Assembly: GCF_001043915.1 (NCBI RefSeq)
Contig: NZ_LABX01000032.1
Location: forward strand, 62,001-126,000
Source of the DNA: Methylobacterium aquaticum
GTDB lineage: Bacteria; Pseudomonadota; Alphaproteobacteria; Rhizobiales; Beijerinckiaceae
Reading direction: 5' to 3'
DNA length: 64,000 nucleotides
The position numbers and the translations under genes were made by a program. This document shows positions 16,716 through 24,628 of the stretch, in pieces. The first letter of the stretch is position 1. Each line of letters starts with the position of its first letter. Under the pieces are notes generated by a model that saw only the letters and a program-made list of their open reading frames with translations, was not told the origin of the DNA and did no database searches.

Positions 16716-18047
16716 TCACCGCCGGCCTGGCCCCTTCCCATCCTCGGTGCTTCGGACGCCGGAGGCCTGCTGGTCGAGGAATGCCGCATAAAGCTCGTCG
16801 AGGCGGGCGGCGACGAATTCACCGAACGAGGGGTCTCGATCGATGGCCAAGGTGACGGTTGCACCCTTGCGAGAGATCTCTGCCGTAGCCTGACCCCCTT
16901 GCCCCTCCCACAGCTTCGATGCGGCCGGAGAGAGCTTCTGGGGAGTGACGAGTGCGGCGATCCTGGCGAAGCGTGCGTCGCTGTCGAGCGCCATGAAGGC
17001 GTCATCCATCACGGCTTTCTCGACCACCTTCGCGACGGAAGGGGTCTTGATGTGCTCGGCGAGAGCAACCCACCGGCGGCGACCGATCTTTGGCGCGGGA
17101 CCGATCCTGGTTACGATCTCTTCCGGTACGGCGCGCGCGACGGCGATCAGCTTCGACAGCTCACCTTTGTCGATGGAGAGCGCGTTCGTGATGATCGTCC
17201 GCTCGAAGCCGTGGTCTTCGAGGCGGCAGGCAAACAGCGCCCGTTCGATGTAGCTGAGATCCTGGCGGGCGGAGTTCTCCAAGCCTTGGGCGACGACGAG
17301 GTCAGTGTCGTTCAGCTCGCGTACGACGGCGCGGACCTGCCGCCCGAGTTCGGTCAGCGCCCGCAGGCGCCGGTGCCCGTAGGCGACCTGATACCGGCCC
17401 ATGCGGGTGGGGTGCGGACGGACGAGGATCGGGACTTCCTGCCCGTGTTCCTCGATCTGGCGCTTGAACTCGCCGAAGGTGCCACCGTCATGATCGAGCC
17501 GGTCCTTCACGAAGGAGGGATCGATCAAGGCGGGGTCTAGATCGACGATGGTCTGGCCCCTTGCCAGGGCCGCTTGGAGGGCGCGGCGATCGTCGTCCAT
17601 CCGAGAGAGCGAGAGGCTCATTGCGCGGACGGGACCTGCCGGGACCCTTCCGTCCGGCGACGGTTCGGCGGACCTGGAGTTGGCTGCGGCCAACTTCTCT
17701 GTGGCAGGGGCGTGGGAGGTCGGCTCGTAACCCGCGTGCCCAGCCAGGCCCACCGCACCGGCCGCACCAGCCGAAGTGTTGCGGGGCGAGTTGGCCGCGG
17801 CCAAATTTTCGGGCTCGGGGGCCTGTTCGGTTCGGTGGGAGCCGGCACTGACAGCCTGGCCCGCCTCGTTCCCTGAACCGGAGTTGGCCGCGGCCAACTT
17901 TTCGGGGTCGGAAGTGGGGCTGACAGCCTCGGCAGCAGTGGGGGCGGGTTGATCCGAGCCGGTGCTTAGAGGCGAGTTGGCCGCGGCCAACTTCCCGAGG
18001 TTGGGGCTCGGGGCGTACAGGTCCCGGATTGCGTCGCGGCGTTTCAT
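16716..18047 (-). CDS. repB: RepB, ParB-type partition protein with a parS-encoded N-terminal extension
   Basis: 443 residues from ATG at 18047, which overlaps the preceding stop as ATGA. Residues 1-13 (MKRRDAIRDLYAP) look like a normal RepB start. Residues about 18-130 are a low-complexity insert with four KLAAANS-type peptides 31 or 37 residues apart. The ParB/RepB core follows: VPILVRPHP, YGHRRLRALTELG (Arg-rich box), ENSARQDLSYIERA and a helix-turn-helix around ALSIDKGELSKLIAVA. RepABC RepB proteins usually have about 330 residues, so the insert accounts for the excess. It should bind the parS sites, including those in its own gene. Confidence 0.92.
   Translation of the reverse strand: MKRRDAIRDLYAPSPNLGKLAAANSPLSTGSDQPAPTAAEAVSPTSDPEKLAAANSGSGNEAGQAVSAGSHRTEQAPEPENLAAANSPRNTSAGAAGAVGLAGHAGYEPTSHAPATEKLAAANSRSAEPSPDGRVPAGPVRAMSLSLSRMDDDRRALQAALARGQTIVDLDPALIDPSFVKDRLDHDGGTFGEFKRQIEEHGQEVPILVRPHPTRMGRYQVAYGHRRLRALTELGRQVRAVVRELNDTDLVVAQGLENSARQDLSYIERALFACRLEDHGFERTIITNALSIDKGELSKLIAVARAVPEEIVTRIGPAPKIGRRRWVALAEHIKTPSVAKVVEKAVMDDAFMALDSDARFARIAALVTPQKLSPAASKLWEGQGGQATAEISRKGATVTLAIDRDPSFGEFVAARLDELYAAFLDQQASGVRSTEDGKGPGRR
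17679..17991. repeat. parS array inside repB (four sites)
   Basis: 16-bp sites at 17679, 17790, 17883 and 17976, all variants of GTTGGCCGCGGCCAAC; the first has one and the second one deviating base. Spacings are 111, 93 and 93 bp, all multiples of three, so each is read in the same frame as LAAAN. They match the RepABC parS consensus and are almost certainly the partition centromere. Confidence 0.85.
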
Positions 18048-18379
18048 GCTGCCCGCCTCCAAGCGGTGTGGACGGATTCAGCCGGGATGGGTCCGTGCTG
18101 TGAGGTGCAGTCGGAGCGAAAGTTGGCCGCGGCCAACTTTTCGGGGCCGGGGACGTAGCCGGCAGGGTCGCCAGCTCCGGATCCGGCCTTATTCATGGCG
18201 CCGCCCGAACCAGAGTTGGCCGCGGCCAACTTTTCAGGGGAGGGGGCGCGGTCGACAGCGGCGGCAGATATGGGGCGGCCCCGATCGGGTACGACGTCCC
18301 GGCGTGAGTTGGCCGCGGCCAACTTTTCACTGCCGGAGATCGTGGAAGAGAGGTCCCGGGTTGCAGCGTGGTGGCTCAC
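18044..18379 (-). CDS. 111-residue ORF built around three parS sites, between repA and repB
   Basis: Its start overlaps the repA stop and its stop overlaps the repB start, each by four bases (ATGA), so translation through it is coupled. The protein is low complexity with KLAAANS, KLAAANS and KLAAANF at 31-residue spacing. Its start (MSHHAATRDL) resembles that of RepB (MKRRDAIRDL). In both genes the first parS ends 56 bases after the start codon, and the three sites are each displaced 332 bp from those in repB. This indicates a 332-bp tandem duplication of the repB 5' end. Whether the peptide has a function is unknown; it may only keep ribosomes moving to repB. Confidence 0.6.
   Translation of the reverse strand: MSHHAATRDLSSTISGSEKLAAANSRRDVVPDRGRPISAAAVDRAPSPEKLAAANSGSGGAMNKAGSGAGDPAGYVPGPEKLAAANFRSDCTSQHGPIPAESVHTAWRRAA
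18122..18323. repeat. parS array in the repA-repB linker ORF (three sites)
   Basis: Three perfect GTTGGCCGCGGCCAAC palindromes at 18122, 18215 and 18308, exactly 93 bp apart. Confidence 0.85.
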
Positions 18380-19596
18380 GCGGCCCGTCCCCAGGCTTTG
18401 TGAACGAGCCCGAGGATCTCCCGATGGACGGCGTCGAGGCTCTCGTAAGCCCGATCGTAGGTCGCGCGGCCGACGCTGTTCCGCTCAAGTTCGTACAGGC
18501 TCTGCTTCGTCAGGCCGGCATCGGCGATCGCCGTGGACTTCCAGACGGAGGCGGCAAGAACGTCGTCCCCGAACAGGCTGCGCAGGAGAGCAACGATCTG
18601 GCTCTGCGGCCCATCGTGCGGCTCGTGGCGCGTCACAACATAGCGGATGAAATCGTGGGAGAGATCGCCACCGGCCTCGCGGACAACCCGCATCAGATCG
18701 GAGGCCATCAGCAGGAACTGAGACATGGATGCGACGTCCACCATCTGCGGGTGGATCGTAATCAGGAGGGAAGTCGCGGCACACACCGCCCCAAGGGTCA
18801 GATACCCGAGCTGCGGCGGGCAATCGATGACGACCAGATCGTAGTCCTCTTGCACCGAAGCGAGGGCATGGCCGACACGCTCGAAAAACATCCCTCCGTC
18901 GGCACGCTGAGGACTGGACAACATACTGGGGGTCTCGTGCTCGAACTCCATGAGTTCGAGGTTACCCGGAACGAGATCGAGACCATGGAAATAGGTTTTA
19001 CGGATGATGTCGCGCAGAGACTTGCGTTTATCGTCGTATCGAATGGCGCCGTAGAGAGTGTCACCCCAGCGAAGGTCAAATTCGGGCTGGATCCCGAACA
19101 TGGCACTGAGCGATGCCTGTGGGTCGAGATCGACTGCTAGGACGCGATATCCCTGGAGAGCCAGCCATTGAGCAAGGTACAGGGTGGTGGTTGTCTTCGC
19201 TGAACCACCCTTGAAATTGACACATGCGAGGGTTTGAAGCCGCTCTCCCTCACCGCGCCATGGTAGGAAGCTCTTTGCATCTTTAGGCCTTGCCTCAGCC
19301 AGGTACTTCCGTAGCTCGCCAATCTGCGCAAGCGAATAGAGCCTTCTTCCATTCGCCTGTATTTCAGGAGACGGGCCAATCTGCTCCAGGGACAGCGCAC
19401 GCAGATGGCTGTCAGACACGGAGACAAGCCGCGAGACTTCGCCAATAGAAAACCTACGAAGCTCCTTCTGCGCTTCGGGAGGAAAAAACCTTTCACGCAT
19501 CGACTGTAGCTGCGTGGAGAGGAGACGAGCATGCGAAGATATGCGATCGTCTGAAGGAACGGCGGCTTCTACCTGAGATGCAGCGAGCGACGACAT
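18376..19596 (-). CDS. repA: RepA, ParA-type partition ATPase
   Basis: 406 residues from ATG at 19596 (AAGGA upstream). RepABC RepA hallmarks are present: an N-terminal region with a MerR-like helix-turn-helix (EVSRLVSVSDSHLRALSLEQ), ANGRRLYSLAQI, the deviant Walker A NFKGGSAKTTTTLYLAQWLA, VLAVDLDPQASLSAMFG, the segment LVPGNLELMEFEH, and Walker B VVIDCPPQLGYLTLGA. It drives plasmid segregation with RepB and represses its own promoter in studied RepABC plasmids. A 12-bp inverted repeat sits just upstream of the ribosome binding site. Confidence 0.93.
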   Translation of the reverse strand: MSSLAASQVEAAVPSDDRISSHARLLSTQLQSMRERFFPPEAQKELRRFSIGEVSRLVSVSDSHLRALSLEQIGPSPEIQANGRRLYSLAQIGELRKYLAEARPKDAKSFLPWRGEGERLQTLACVNFKGGSAKTTTTLYLAQWLALQGYRVLAVDLDPQASLSAMFGIQPEFDLRWGDTLYGAIRYDDKRKSLRDIIRKTYFHGLDLVPGNLELMEFEHETPSMLSSPQRADGGMFFERVGHALASVQEDYDLVVIDCPPQLGYLTLGAVCAATSLLITIHPQMVDVASMSQFLLMASDLMRVVREAGGDLSHDFIRYVVTRHEPHDGPQSQIVALLRSLFGDDVLAASVWKSTAIADAGLTKQSLYELERNSVGRATYDRAYESLDAVHREILGLVHKAWGRAA

Positions 19597-19608
19597 GCTA
19601 TGTCCTTG

Positions 19609-19647
19609 AAAACGGATTTGTCCGAAAAAACGGCTCAAATCCGTTTT
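19609..19647 (-). promoter_or_regulatory. Inverted-repeat operator in the repA leader
   Basis: AAAACGGATTTG (19609-19620) and CAAATCCGTTTT (19636-19647) form a perfect 12-bp inverted repeat with a 15-base spacer that itself contains CCG/CGG around A6. It ends 12 bases before the repA start codon. It could be the RepA/RepB autorepression operator, or an mRNA hairpin beside the Shine-Dalgarno. Confidence 0.6.
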
Positions 19648-19779
19648 ATATATCCATAAACAGTTCAGTGCCACAAGGATTCATTCGTTAACAGATCCTT
19701 ACCTTGCGGATGCCGAGCACGGATAGAGCCGGTGGGGTGCCAGGCCTCCGAAGTCATTGAACGTGAGGGGAAAGCCGAA

Positions 19780-19795
19780 GTTGGCCGCGGCCAAC
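19780..19795. repeat. parS-like site 10
   Basis: Perfect GTTGGCCGCGGCCAAC in the repA-umuD intergenic region, 184 bp upstream of the repA start. A parS beside the operon promoter is common in RepABC plasmids and may couple partition complexes to repression. Confidence 0.8.
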
Positions 19796-19984
19796 TTCAG
19801 ATCGGCAGTGATGGCTGATGCGGGGAATGCCGGCGATCGTATCTCTGCGCGGTGGCCGGCAGCGGGCGCGATCTGTGCTCAGGTTCCGGACCCGCGGATT
19901 ATCCACTGAATTCACACCCTTCCGTGCATCTTTTCGCTTGACGCGTCGCAACTCTCGACGGTTGGCGCAACCCGTGCGCTTGAT

Positions 19985-19997
19985 ATCCGTTACGGAT
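19985..19997. promoter_or_regulatory. Palindrome upstream of the umuD-like gene
   Basis: ATCCGTTACGGAT, 23 bases before the ATG at 20020. It shares the half-site ACGGATT with the repA inverted repeat. I saw no alphaproteobacterial LexA box (GTTC-N7-GTTC) in this leader. Confidence 0.4.
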
Positions 19998-20019
19998 TTC
20001 AAGACGGAGGGTCGGCCTG

Positions 20020-20589
20020 ATGCGGCAGAGCAAGCGGACGTCCTGGGGTGGGCCTCGAGAAGGGGCGGGGAGACCCCCGGCGGAGCCGACCAAGGTCGTG
20101 CGCCTGCCGGTGGACATCGCCGATGCCGCCAGGCGGGCTGCGGCAGCCCGTGGCGGCTCCGGGAGCGGGATCGGCGCCTTCCTAAAGGGGGAGGTGCGGA
20201 CGACGGCAAGCGCACCCCTGGTGACGGCGTCCGTGGCCTGCGGGTTCCCGTCGCCGGCCGAGGACAGCCTCGAGCGGCCGCTCGATCTCAACGAGCTGCA
20301 CGGGATCGGCGCGCCGAGCGTCTTCCTAGTCCGTGTCGCCGGCGAGAGCATGACCGGGCGCGGCCTGTTTCCGGGCGACATCGCGGTGGTCGACAAAGCG
20401 CGCCGGCCGCGGTCGGGCTGCATCGTGGTCGCGTGCCTCAACGGCGACTTCACGATGAAGACCTACCTCAAGCGCGGCGATGAGGTGATCCTGAAGGCCG
20501 AGAACCCGGCCTTCCCCGACATCACGGTGCCGGAGGAGGCGGATTTCCAGGTGTGGGGGGTCGTCACCGGCTCGTCGCGTGTGTTCTGA
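20020..20589 (+). CDS. umuD: UmuD-like self-cleaving subunit of DNA polymerase V
   Basis: 189 residues. The peptidase S24 domain has the cleavage pair Cys74-Gly75, the nucleophile in VAGESMTG (Ser110) and the general base in DFTMKTYLK (Lys147). The product would be RecA-stimulated UmuD' that activates UmuC. The N-terminal about 60 residues are longer than in E. coli UmuD and contain a WGGPREGAGRP motif followed by PTKVVRLPVDIA, a short basic module found fused to some UmuD-like proteins. It is followed 15 bp later by umuC in the same operon. Confidence 0.9.
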   Translation: MRQSKRTSWGGPREGAGRPPAEPTKVVRLPVDIADAARRAAAARGGSGSGIGAFLKGEVRTTASAPLVTASVACGFPSPAEDSLERPLDLNELHGIGAPSVFLVRVAGESMTGRGLFPGDIAVVDKARRPRSGCIVVACLNGDFTMKTYLKRGDEVILKAENPAFPDITVPEEADFQVWGVVTGSSRVF

Positions 20590-20604
20590 GGCTGGGACCT
20601 GCGC

Positions 20605-21861
20605 ATGCCCGGCCTCGTCGCCCTGGTCGACTGCAACAATTTCTATACGAGCTGCGAGCGGCTGTTTCAGCCCGAGCTGAATGGCAAACCCGTCGTGGTC
20701 CTGTCGAACAACGACGGGTGCGTGATCGCCCGATCGAACGAGGCGAAGGCCCTTGGGATAAAGATGGGTGACGCCTACCACCTCAGAAAGCGCGAGTTCG
20801 CGGCGTGGGGGGTGCAGGTCTATAGCTCGAACTACACCCTCTACGGGGACATCTCCGCGCGGGTGATGCGGATGCTCGGGGAGTTCACGCCCGAGCTCGA
20901 GGTCTACTCGATCGACGAGGCGTTCCTGGGGCTCGCGGGCTTCTCCGATCCCGAGGGGCACGCCCGCCGGCTTCGGGAGACGGTCGGCCGGCAGACCGGG
21001 ATCCAGGTCTGCGTCGGTGTCGCGCCGACGAAGACGCTCGCCAAGGTGGCCAACCGCACGGCGAAGAAGGACCCGGGCCGCGGCGGGGTGTGCCTGCTCG
21101 ACACAGAGGAGGCGCAGACGGCGGCGCTCTCGAAACTCGTCGACGACATCTGGGGGATCGGGAGCCGGCTGGCGCCGAAGCTCGCGGCGCTTGGAATCTC
21201 GACGCCGCTCGAGCTCCGGGCGGCCGATCCTGTGATGATCCGCCAGCGCTTCAACGTGGTGGTGCAACGGACGGTGCTGGAGCTGCGGGGGATCCCCTGC
21301 CTCGACCTCGAGCGCGACAGCCCGGACTCGAAGACGATCTGTTCGGCGAGGAGTTTCGGCCGGGCGGTAGAGGGTTTCGATGAGCTGGCGGAGGCGCTAA
21401 CCACCTACGTGTCGCGCTCGGCCGAGAAGCTGCGCCGGCAGGGGCTGGCGGCCGCGGCGATCGCGGTGCTGGTGTCGACCAACCGGCACAAGCCGGAGGA
21501 GCCGCAGTACCACGCGACGCGGCATGTCCGGCTGACGATCGCGACCGCGGACACGGCGCGGCTGATCCGAGCGGCCCTGTGGGGCCTGCGCGAGATCTAC
21601 CGGCCGGGCGTCCGCTACAAGAAGACCGGGATCCTGCTGCTCGACCTGGCGCCGGCCGGGAGCGTGCAGGGCTCGCTGTTCCTGCGGCCGGACGATCGCC
21701 GGCGGGTCGAACTGATGGGGGCGATCGACGCGATCAACCGGCGCTACGGGCGGGACCGGGTCCGGTTCGCCGGCACGGGGCTCGCCCGGGGGTGGAAGCT
21801 CAAGGCTGAGTTCCACTCGCCCCGCTACACGACGCGCTGGGACGAGCTGCTGCGCGTCTGA
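20605..21861 (+). CDS. umuC: UmuC-like Y-family DNA polymerase (Pol V catalytic subunit)
   Basis: 418 residues, normal length. Y-family motifs are intact: LVDCNNFYTSCERLF with the first metal-binding Asp, VLSNNDGCVIARSNEAKALG, VYSIDEAFLGL with the catalytic Asp-Glu, and GVAPTKTLAKVANRTAKK. The little-finger and C-terminal regions (KTGILLLDLAPAGSVQGSLF) are UmuC-specific. It provides translesion synthesis with the UmuD product; plasmid-borne umuDC (mucAB/rumAB/impAB-type) cassettes are common. Confidence 0.95.
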   Translation: MPGLVALVDCNNFYTSCERLFQPELNGKPVVVLSNNDGCVIARSNEAKALGIKMGDAYHLRKREFAAWGVQVYSSNYTLYGDISARVMRMLGEFTPELEVYSIDEAFLGLAGFSDPEGHARRLRETVGRQTGIQVCVGVAPTKTLAKVANRTAKKDPGRGGVCLLDTEEAQTAALSKLVDDIWGIGSRLAPKLAALGISTPLELRAADPVMIRQRFNVVVQRTVLELRGIPCLDLERDSPDSKTICSARSFGRAVEGFDELAEALTTYVSRSAEKLRRQGLAAAAIAVLVSTNRHKPEEPQYHATRHVRLTIATADTARLIRAALWGLREIYRPGVRYKKTGILLLDLAPAGSVQGSLFLRPDDRRRVELMGAIDAINRRYGRDRVRFAGTGLARGWKLKAEFHSPRYTTRWDELLRV

Positions 21862-21881
21862 GCGCGCCGGCGGGGCGAGAG

Positions 21882-21909
21882 GGCAGGGGAGGCGGATGGC
21901 TCCCCTGCC
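21882..21909. terminator. Convergent terminator hairpin
   Basis: GGCAGGGGAG and CTCCCCTGCC pair perfectly around an eight-base loop between umuC (rightward) and the 73-residue gene (leftward). There is no T tract, so it may act bidirectionally or with Rho. Confidence 0.6.
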
Positions 21910-21915
21910 TCGGGA

Positions 21916-22137
21916 TCACCCGAAGAGCTTGAGATAGACGGGGGTCGTCCCGATGATCGCGAGCATCAGCGTCATCGTGCCGAGCAGCCAGAGCACGGCG
22001 TTGAGCTTGGCCTCGAGGCCGGCGTTCGCTTCCTTGATCTTCACCGCGATGTGCTCCTCGAGCGCCTCGACCACCTTCGTTGCCGTATCGTCGTCCAATT
22101 TAAGCGATTGGAACGCTTTGAACAATGTGAGCTGCAT
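21916..22137 (-). CDS. Small coiled-coil protein with C-terminal membrane anchor
   Basis: 73 residues from ATG at 22137 (GGAGG six bases upstream; an upstream in-frame extension lacks a ribosome binding site). A charged amphipathic helix (TATKVVEALEEHIAVKIKEA, then NAGLEAKLNA) leads into one membrane span (LWLLGTMTLMLAIIGTTPVY). The layout resembles short bacterial DUF1640/CCDC90-like proteins. Function unknown. Confidence 0.65.
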   Translation of the reverse strand: MQLTLFKAFQSLKLDDDTATKVVEALEEHIAVKIKEANAGLEAKLNAVLWLLGTMTLMLAIIGTTPVYLKLFG

Positions 22138-22411
22138 GGTGCCTCCGTCTCGTTGATCGAGGCCGGGGATCCAGCGCGGGCTTCGGCGCCGGCGGTCCGG
22201 GATCGCGGAGCGACCGCGGCAGCGGGCGACGGGGGAGCCGATTTGCATCAGCAAATTGGGGGGACCGTCGATCCTGGAGGGGCGGCGCGCACCCGCGCTA
22301 TGGTTACGGCCCGATCGTGAGGCGGCAGGCGGGGATGCCGAGAGGGGAAGGCTCCAGAGCGAGGGGGAGACGGTTGCTGGCCGGGGAGGGGAGCTGGGCG
22401 AGCTAACCGAT

Positions 22412-22795
22412 TCAGGGGGATTTGCCGAAGTCCCAGATAAGCACGCCGGGGGATTTGACGGGCTGAAGGCGCCAAGCGCGGGTGACGGGAAAGCGGATGA
22501 AATCCGCGTTCACCTCGCTCTCGTCCTTGGTCAACGGCAGGAGCGCGCCGGTGTAATCGCCCCGCAGGGTACCCGCGGTCGGGTGGACGCCGAACAGGCG
22601 CAAGATGCCCCAGCCAAGCTCCGCGGCCTGGAGGCCCCATTCCTTGATCCAGGCCGTGCAGCGGGGGTGCGTCTCGTACCAATCGATGCTTCTGAAGCCG
22701 GGGCAGGGCGGCTGGTCCGGCGAGAGAGAGGCGAAGCCGCGGGACCAGGTGAGACCAGTTCGAGGGGTGATGTCATAGGTGGGGTTTACCCCACC
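22412..22795 (-). pseudogene. Conserved-looking open frame without a usable start
   Basis: About 127 codons stay open from just after a TAG at 22796-22798 and read as a plausible protein (GFRSIDWYETHPRCTAWIKE, AAELGWGILRLFGVHPTAGT, NADFIRFPVTRAWRLQPVKS). The only start-like codon is a TTG at 22603. It is probably the 3' part of a gene that lost its beginning at the adjacent inverted repeat; use of the TTG would give 63 residues. Product not recognised. Confidence 0.45.
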
Positions 22796-22799
22796 CTAT
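22775..22799. repeat. Inverted repeat at the break point
   Basis: ATAGGTGGGG and CCCCACCCTAT pair around TTTA with a single bulged base. It lies exactly where the adjacent open frame loses its start, and may be a terminator or a recombination scar. Confidence 0.5.
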
Positions 22800-22871
22800 G
22801 CCTGGGTCCAGATCCCTGCGTTGTATAGCACGCATGCGGAAACAAGAGATGTATTCTTGCGCATCTCTCGC

Positions 22872-23159
22872 CTACATACGAAATATAAATTTCACCGTTG
22901 GGATTATAAACAAGACCATGCCGGATGTGAATAGCCAGACAACAGGCTTTCCGACAAGAACGCCTTGTATCCGTGCTTTTGCTTCGATTTTTTGAAACTC
23001 CTTATACTCTCTCCAATCCTTTGGTGCAAGAATTCCAAACTCGTTAGAATTCTCAAATCTGAACTTCTCATAGGCAACGCCATGGGTTTTATGATAGTAA
23101 TAGAAAATCCATCCGGCTGCCGCCATCAGGCAAATTCCGATAAGCCACATCAGGAACAT
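22872..23159 (-). CDS. Small two-span membrane protein in an AT-rich island
   Basis: 95 residues: a hydrophobic N-terminus (FLMWLIGICLMAAAGWIFYY), a charged middle (APKDWREYKEFQKIEAKARI) and a second span (VVWLFTSGMVLFIIPTVKFI). Not recognised. The AT-rich composition resembles the island at 12.9-13.3 kb and differs strongly from the flanking rep genes. Confidence 0.5.
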   Translation of the reverse strand: MFLMWLIGICLMAAAGWIFYYYHKTHGVAYEKFRFENSNEFGILAPKDWREYKEFQKIEAKARIQGVLVGKPVVWLFTSGMVLFIIPTVKFIFRM

Positions 23160-23344
23160 ATTCGCCCCTCTCTATCTCTGTACCATCACCACCAAAAATG
23201 AATCGCATATTAGCACTGCGCTGTTAATATGCATAACACCACGACAGATTACAAGACTTTATGTATTGTCCCTTTTTGATATAACAACTGATGCAATTTT
23301 AAAAACTGATATGATGCAGAAACTGCCATGATAAATAGCATTCT

Positions 23345-24628
23345 TCACCATGTCGCGTCTAGACGATTCAGTCGCGCTCTACGCAGGGCCTGGAGAACCG
23401 GCCCAAGCGAGTATTTCCCGCCGCGCTTTCTCTCCGTAAGGGCCCGCAAATAGCCACCGTGGCTTTTGATGCTCTCGGTCCGCTCCAGCATCGCCGCGAG
23501 GGTAATCGCTGCCGCCTCACGCCCCATGGCGTCCTGCGCGTCGCTCCAGGCCGCTGGGCTGATGCCGAGCATCGGCCGGACTCGATCGGCCGTGTCGATC
23601 AGGTCGTCCCATGATCGGATTACTGAGCGCGCGTAGTCCTGCACCTGGGGGCAGGCCTCGAGCACGCTGTGAAGCGGATAGGTCGACCGGATCGCGTTGT
23701 GAGCGGCCGAGGCCGGACCCTTGCTCGATTCTGAAGAGGCGACTGGCTTCTCCTCCTCCCCGAATGCCTTTTCACGAACAGGACCATCAGTGTTTGAACT
23801 CTGTATGTGCCGCTCGAAGTGAGCGGCACTGCCGCTCATTTTATTGGATTCTTGTCGAGAGATCAGGGCCCTGCTCACAACGAGAGCGAGGGCTTCGAGC
23901 GCCTCGCCAAGGGCTGCGACCTCTGCGGGCTCCGGCCGACGGGGATAGCTGGCGACGAGGGTGTAGTAGCGCTCGCGCAGCTCGGCCGGAGTCGGCTCAC
24001 CGGGATCTCCGTCCCCATCCGCGACGTCGAGCGCATCGAGCAGCTTGGCGCAGTCGCGACGCAGCAAGCTGACCGTCTCGCGGGCAAGGCTCTGGGCCAA
24101 GGCCTCGGCGCGGACGGTATCAGCGAGGGCGGCGATCTCGGCCGCCCGGAGAGCGAGCGGGGTGAGGTCGAAGCCGTAGGCGTGGGTGATCTGTCCGCCC
24201 TCGCCACGGCGCACGTAGCGCTTGCCGTTGGGGCTGTCGCGCCGGATCACCAGGCCGGCCTCGACGAGGGCCGAGAGGTGTCGGCGAAGCGCCGCCTCGG
24301 AGAGGCCTCGCGCCCGAGCGGCGAGGCTGCGGTTCGAGGGGAAGACCACCAGGTCGGGCGCGTCGTCCGTCGGAGCCAGCATTCTCTCGGGCAGGCAGGT
24401 CAGCAGGGCCTCGAGCACGACGAGGGTCGCGGACGACAGGCCGAAGCTCGCCCGCGCGGCCGTGAGGTCGTGCAGGACGCGCCATTTCTCAGCGACGACA
24501 GTGTTGGCCGGCCGGGAGGCGACAGCCTCGGCCTGGGCGGCGATCTGCGCAGCCGTCAGCGATCGCGCGCCGAACGGCGCGGTGATTCGCCTGGCCACCT
24601 CACCGAGGCGGCCATTGTTCTCTTTCAT
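23345..24628 (-). CDS. repC: RepC, plasmid replication initiator
   Basis: 427 residues from ATG at 24628 (GGAGAGGG upstream; 13 further upstream codons are possible). RepC features: ITAPFGARSLTAAQIAAQ near the start, the N-terminal winged helix (VVFPSNRSLAARARGLSEAA, LRRHLSALVEAGLVIRRDSP, NGKRYVRR), and a C-terminal domain ending in the AAITLAAMLER and SHGGYLRALTERKRGGKYSL segments. The linker around codons 265-330 is the least GC-rich part. In RepABC plasmids the origin lies within repC. Unusually, it is separated from repAB. Confidence 0.92.
   Translation of the reverse strand: MKENNGRLGEVARRITAPFGARSLTAAQIAAQAEAVASRPANTVVAEKWRVLHDLTAARASFGLSSATLVVLEALLTCLPERMLAPTDDAPDLVVFPSNRSLAARARGLSEAALRRHLSALVEAGLVIRRDSPNGKRYVRRGEGGQITHAYGFDLTPLALRAAEIAALADTVRAEALAQSLARETVSLLRRDCAKLLDALDVADGDGDPGEPTPAELRERYYTLVASYPRRPEPAEVAALGEALEALALVVSRALISRQESNKMSGSAAHFERHIQSSNTDGPVREKAFGEEEKPVASSESSKGPASAAHNAIRSTYPLHSVLEACPQVQDYARSVIRSWDDLIDTADRVRPMLGISPAAWSDAQDAMGREAAAITLAAMLERTESIKSHGGYLRALTERKRGGKYSLGPVLQALRRARLNRLDATW

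Noticed and set aside
17679..18323. The parS array as a CRISPR array
   Set aside because: Regularly spaced 16-bp palindromes could suggest one, but repeats are too short, intervals are too long, the spacers are coding sequence, and no cas genes are present.
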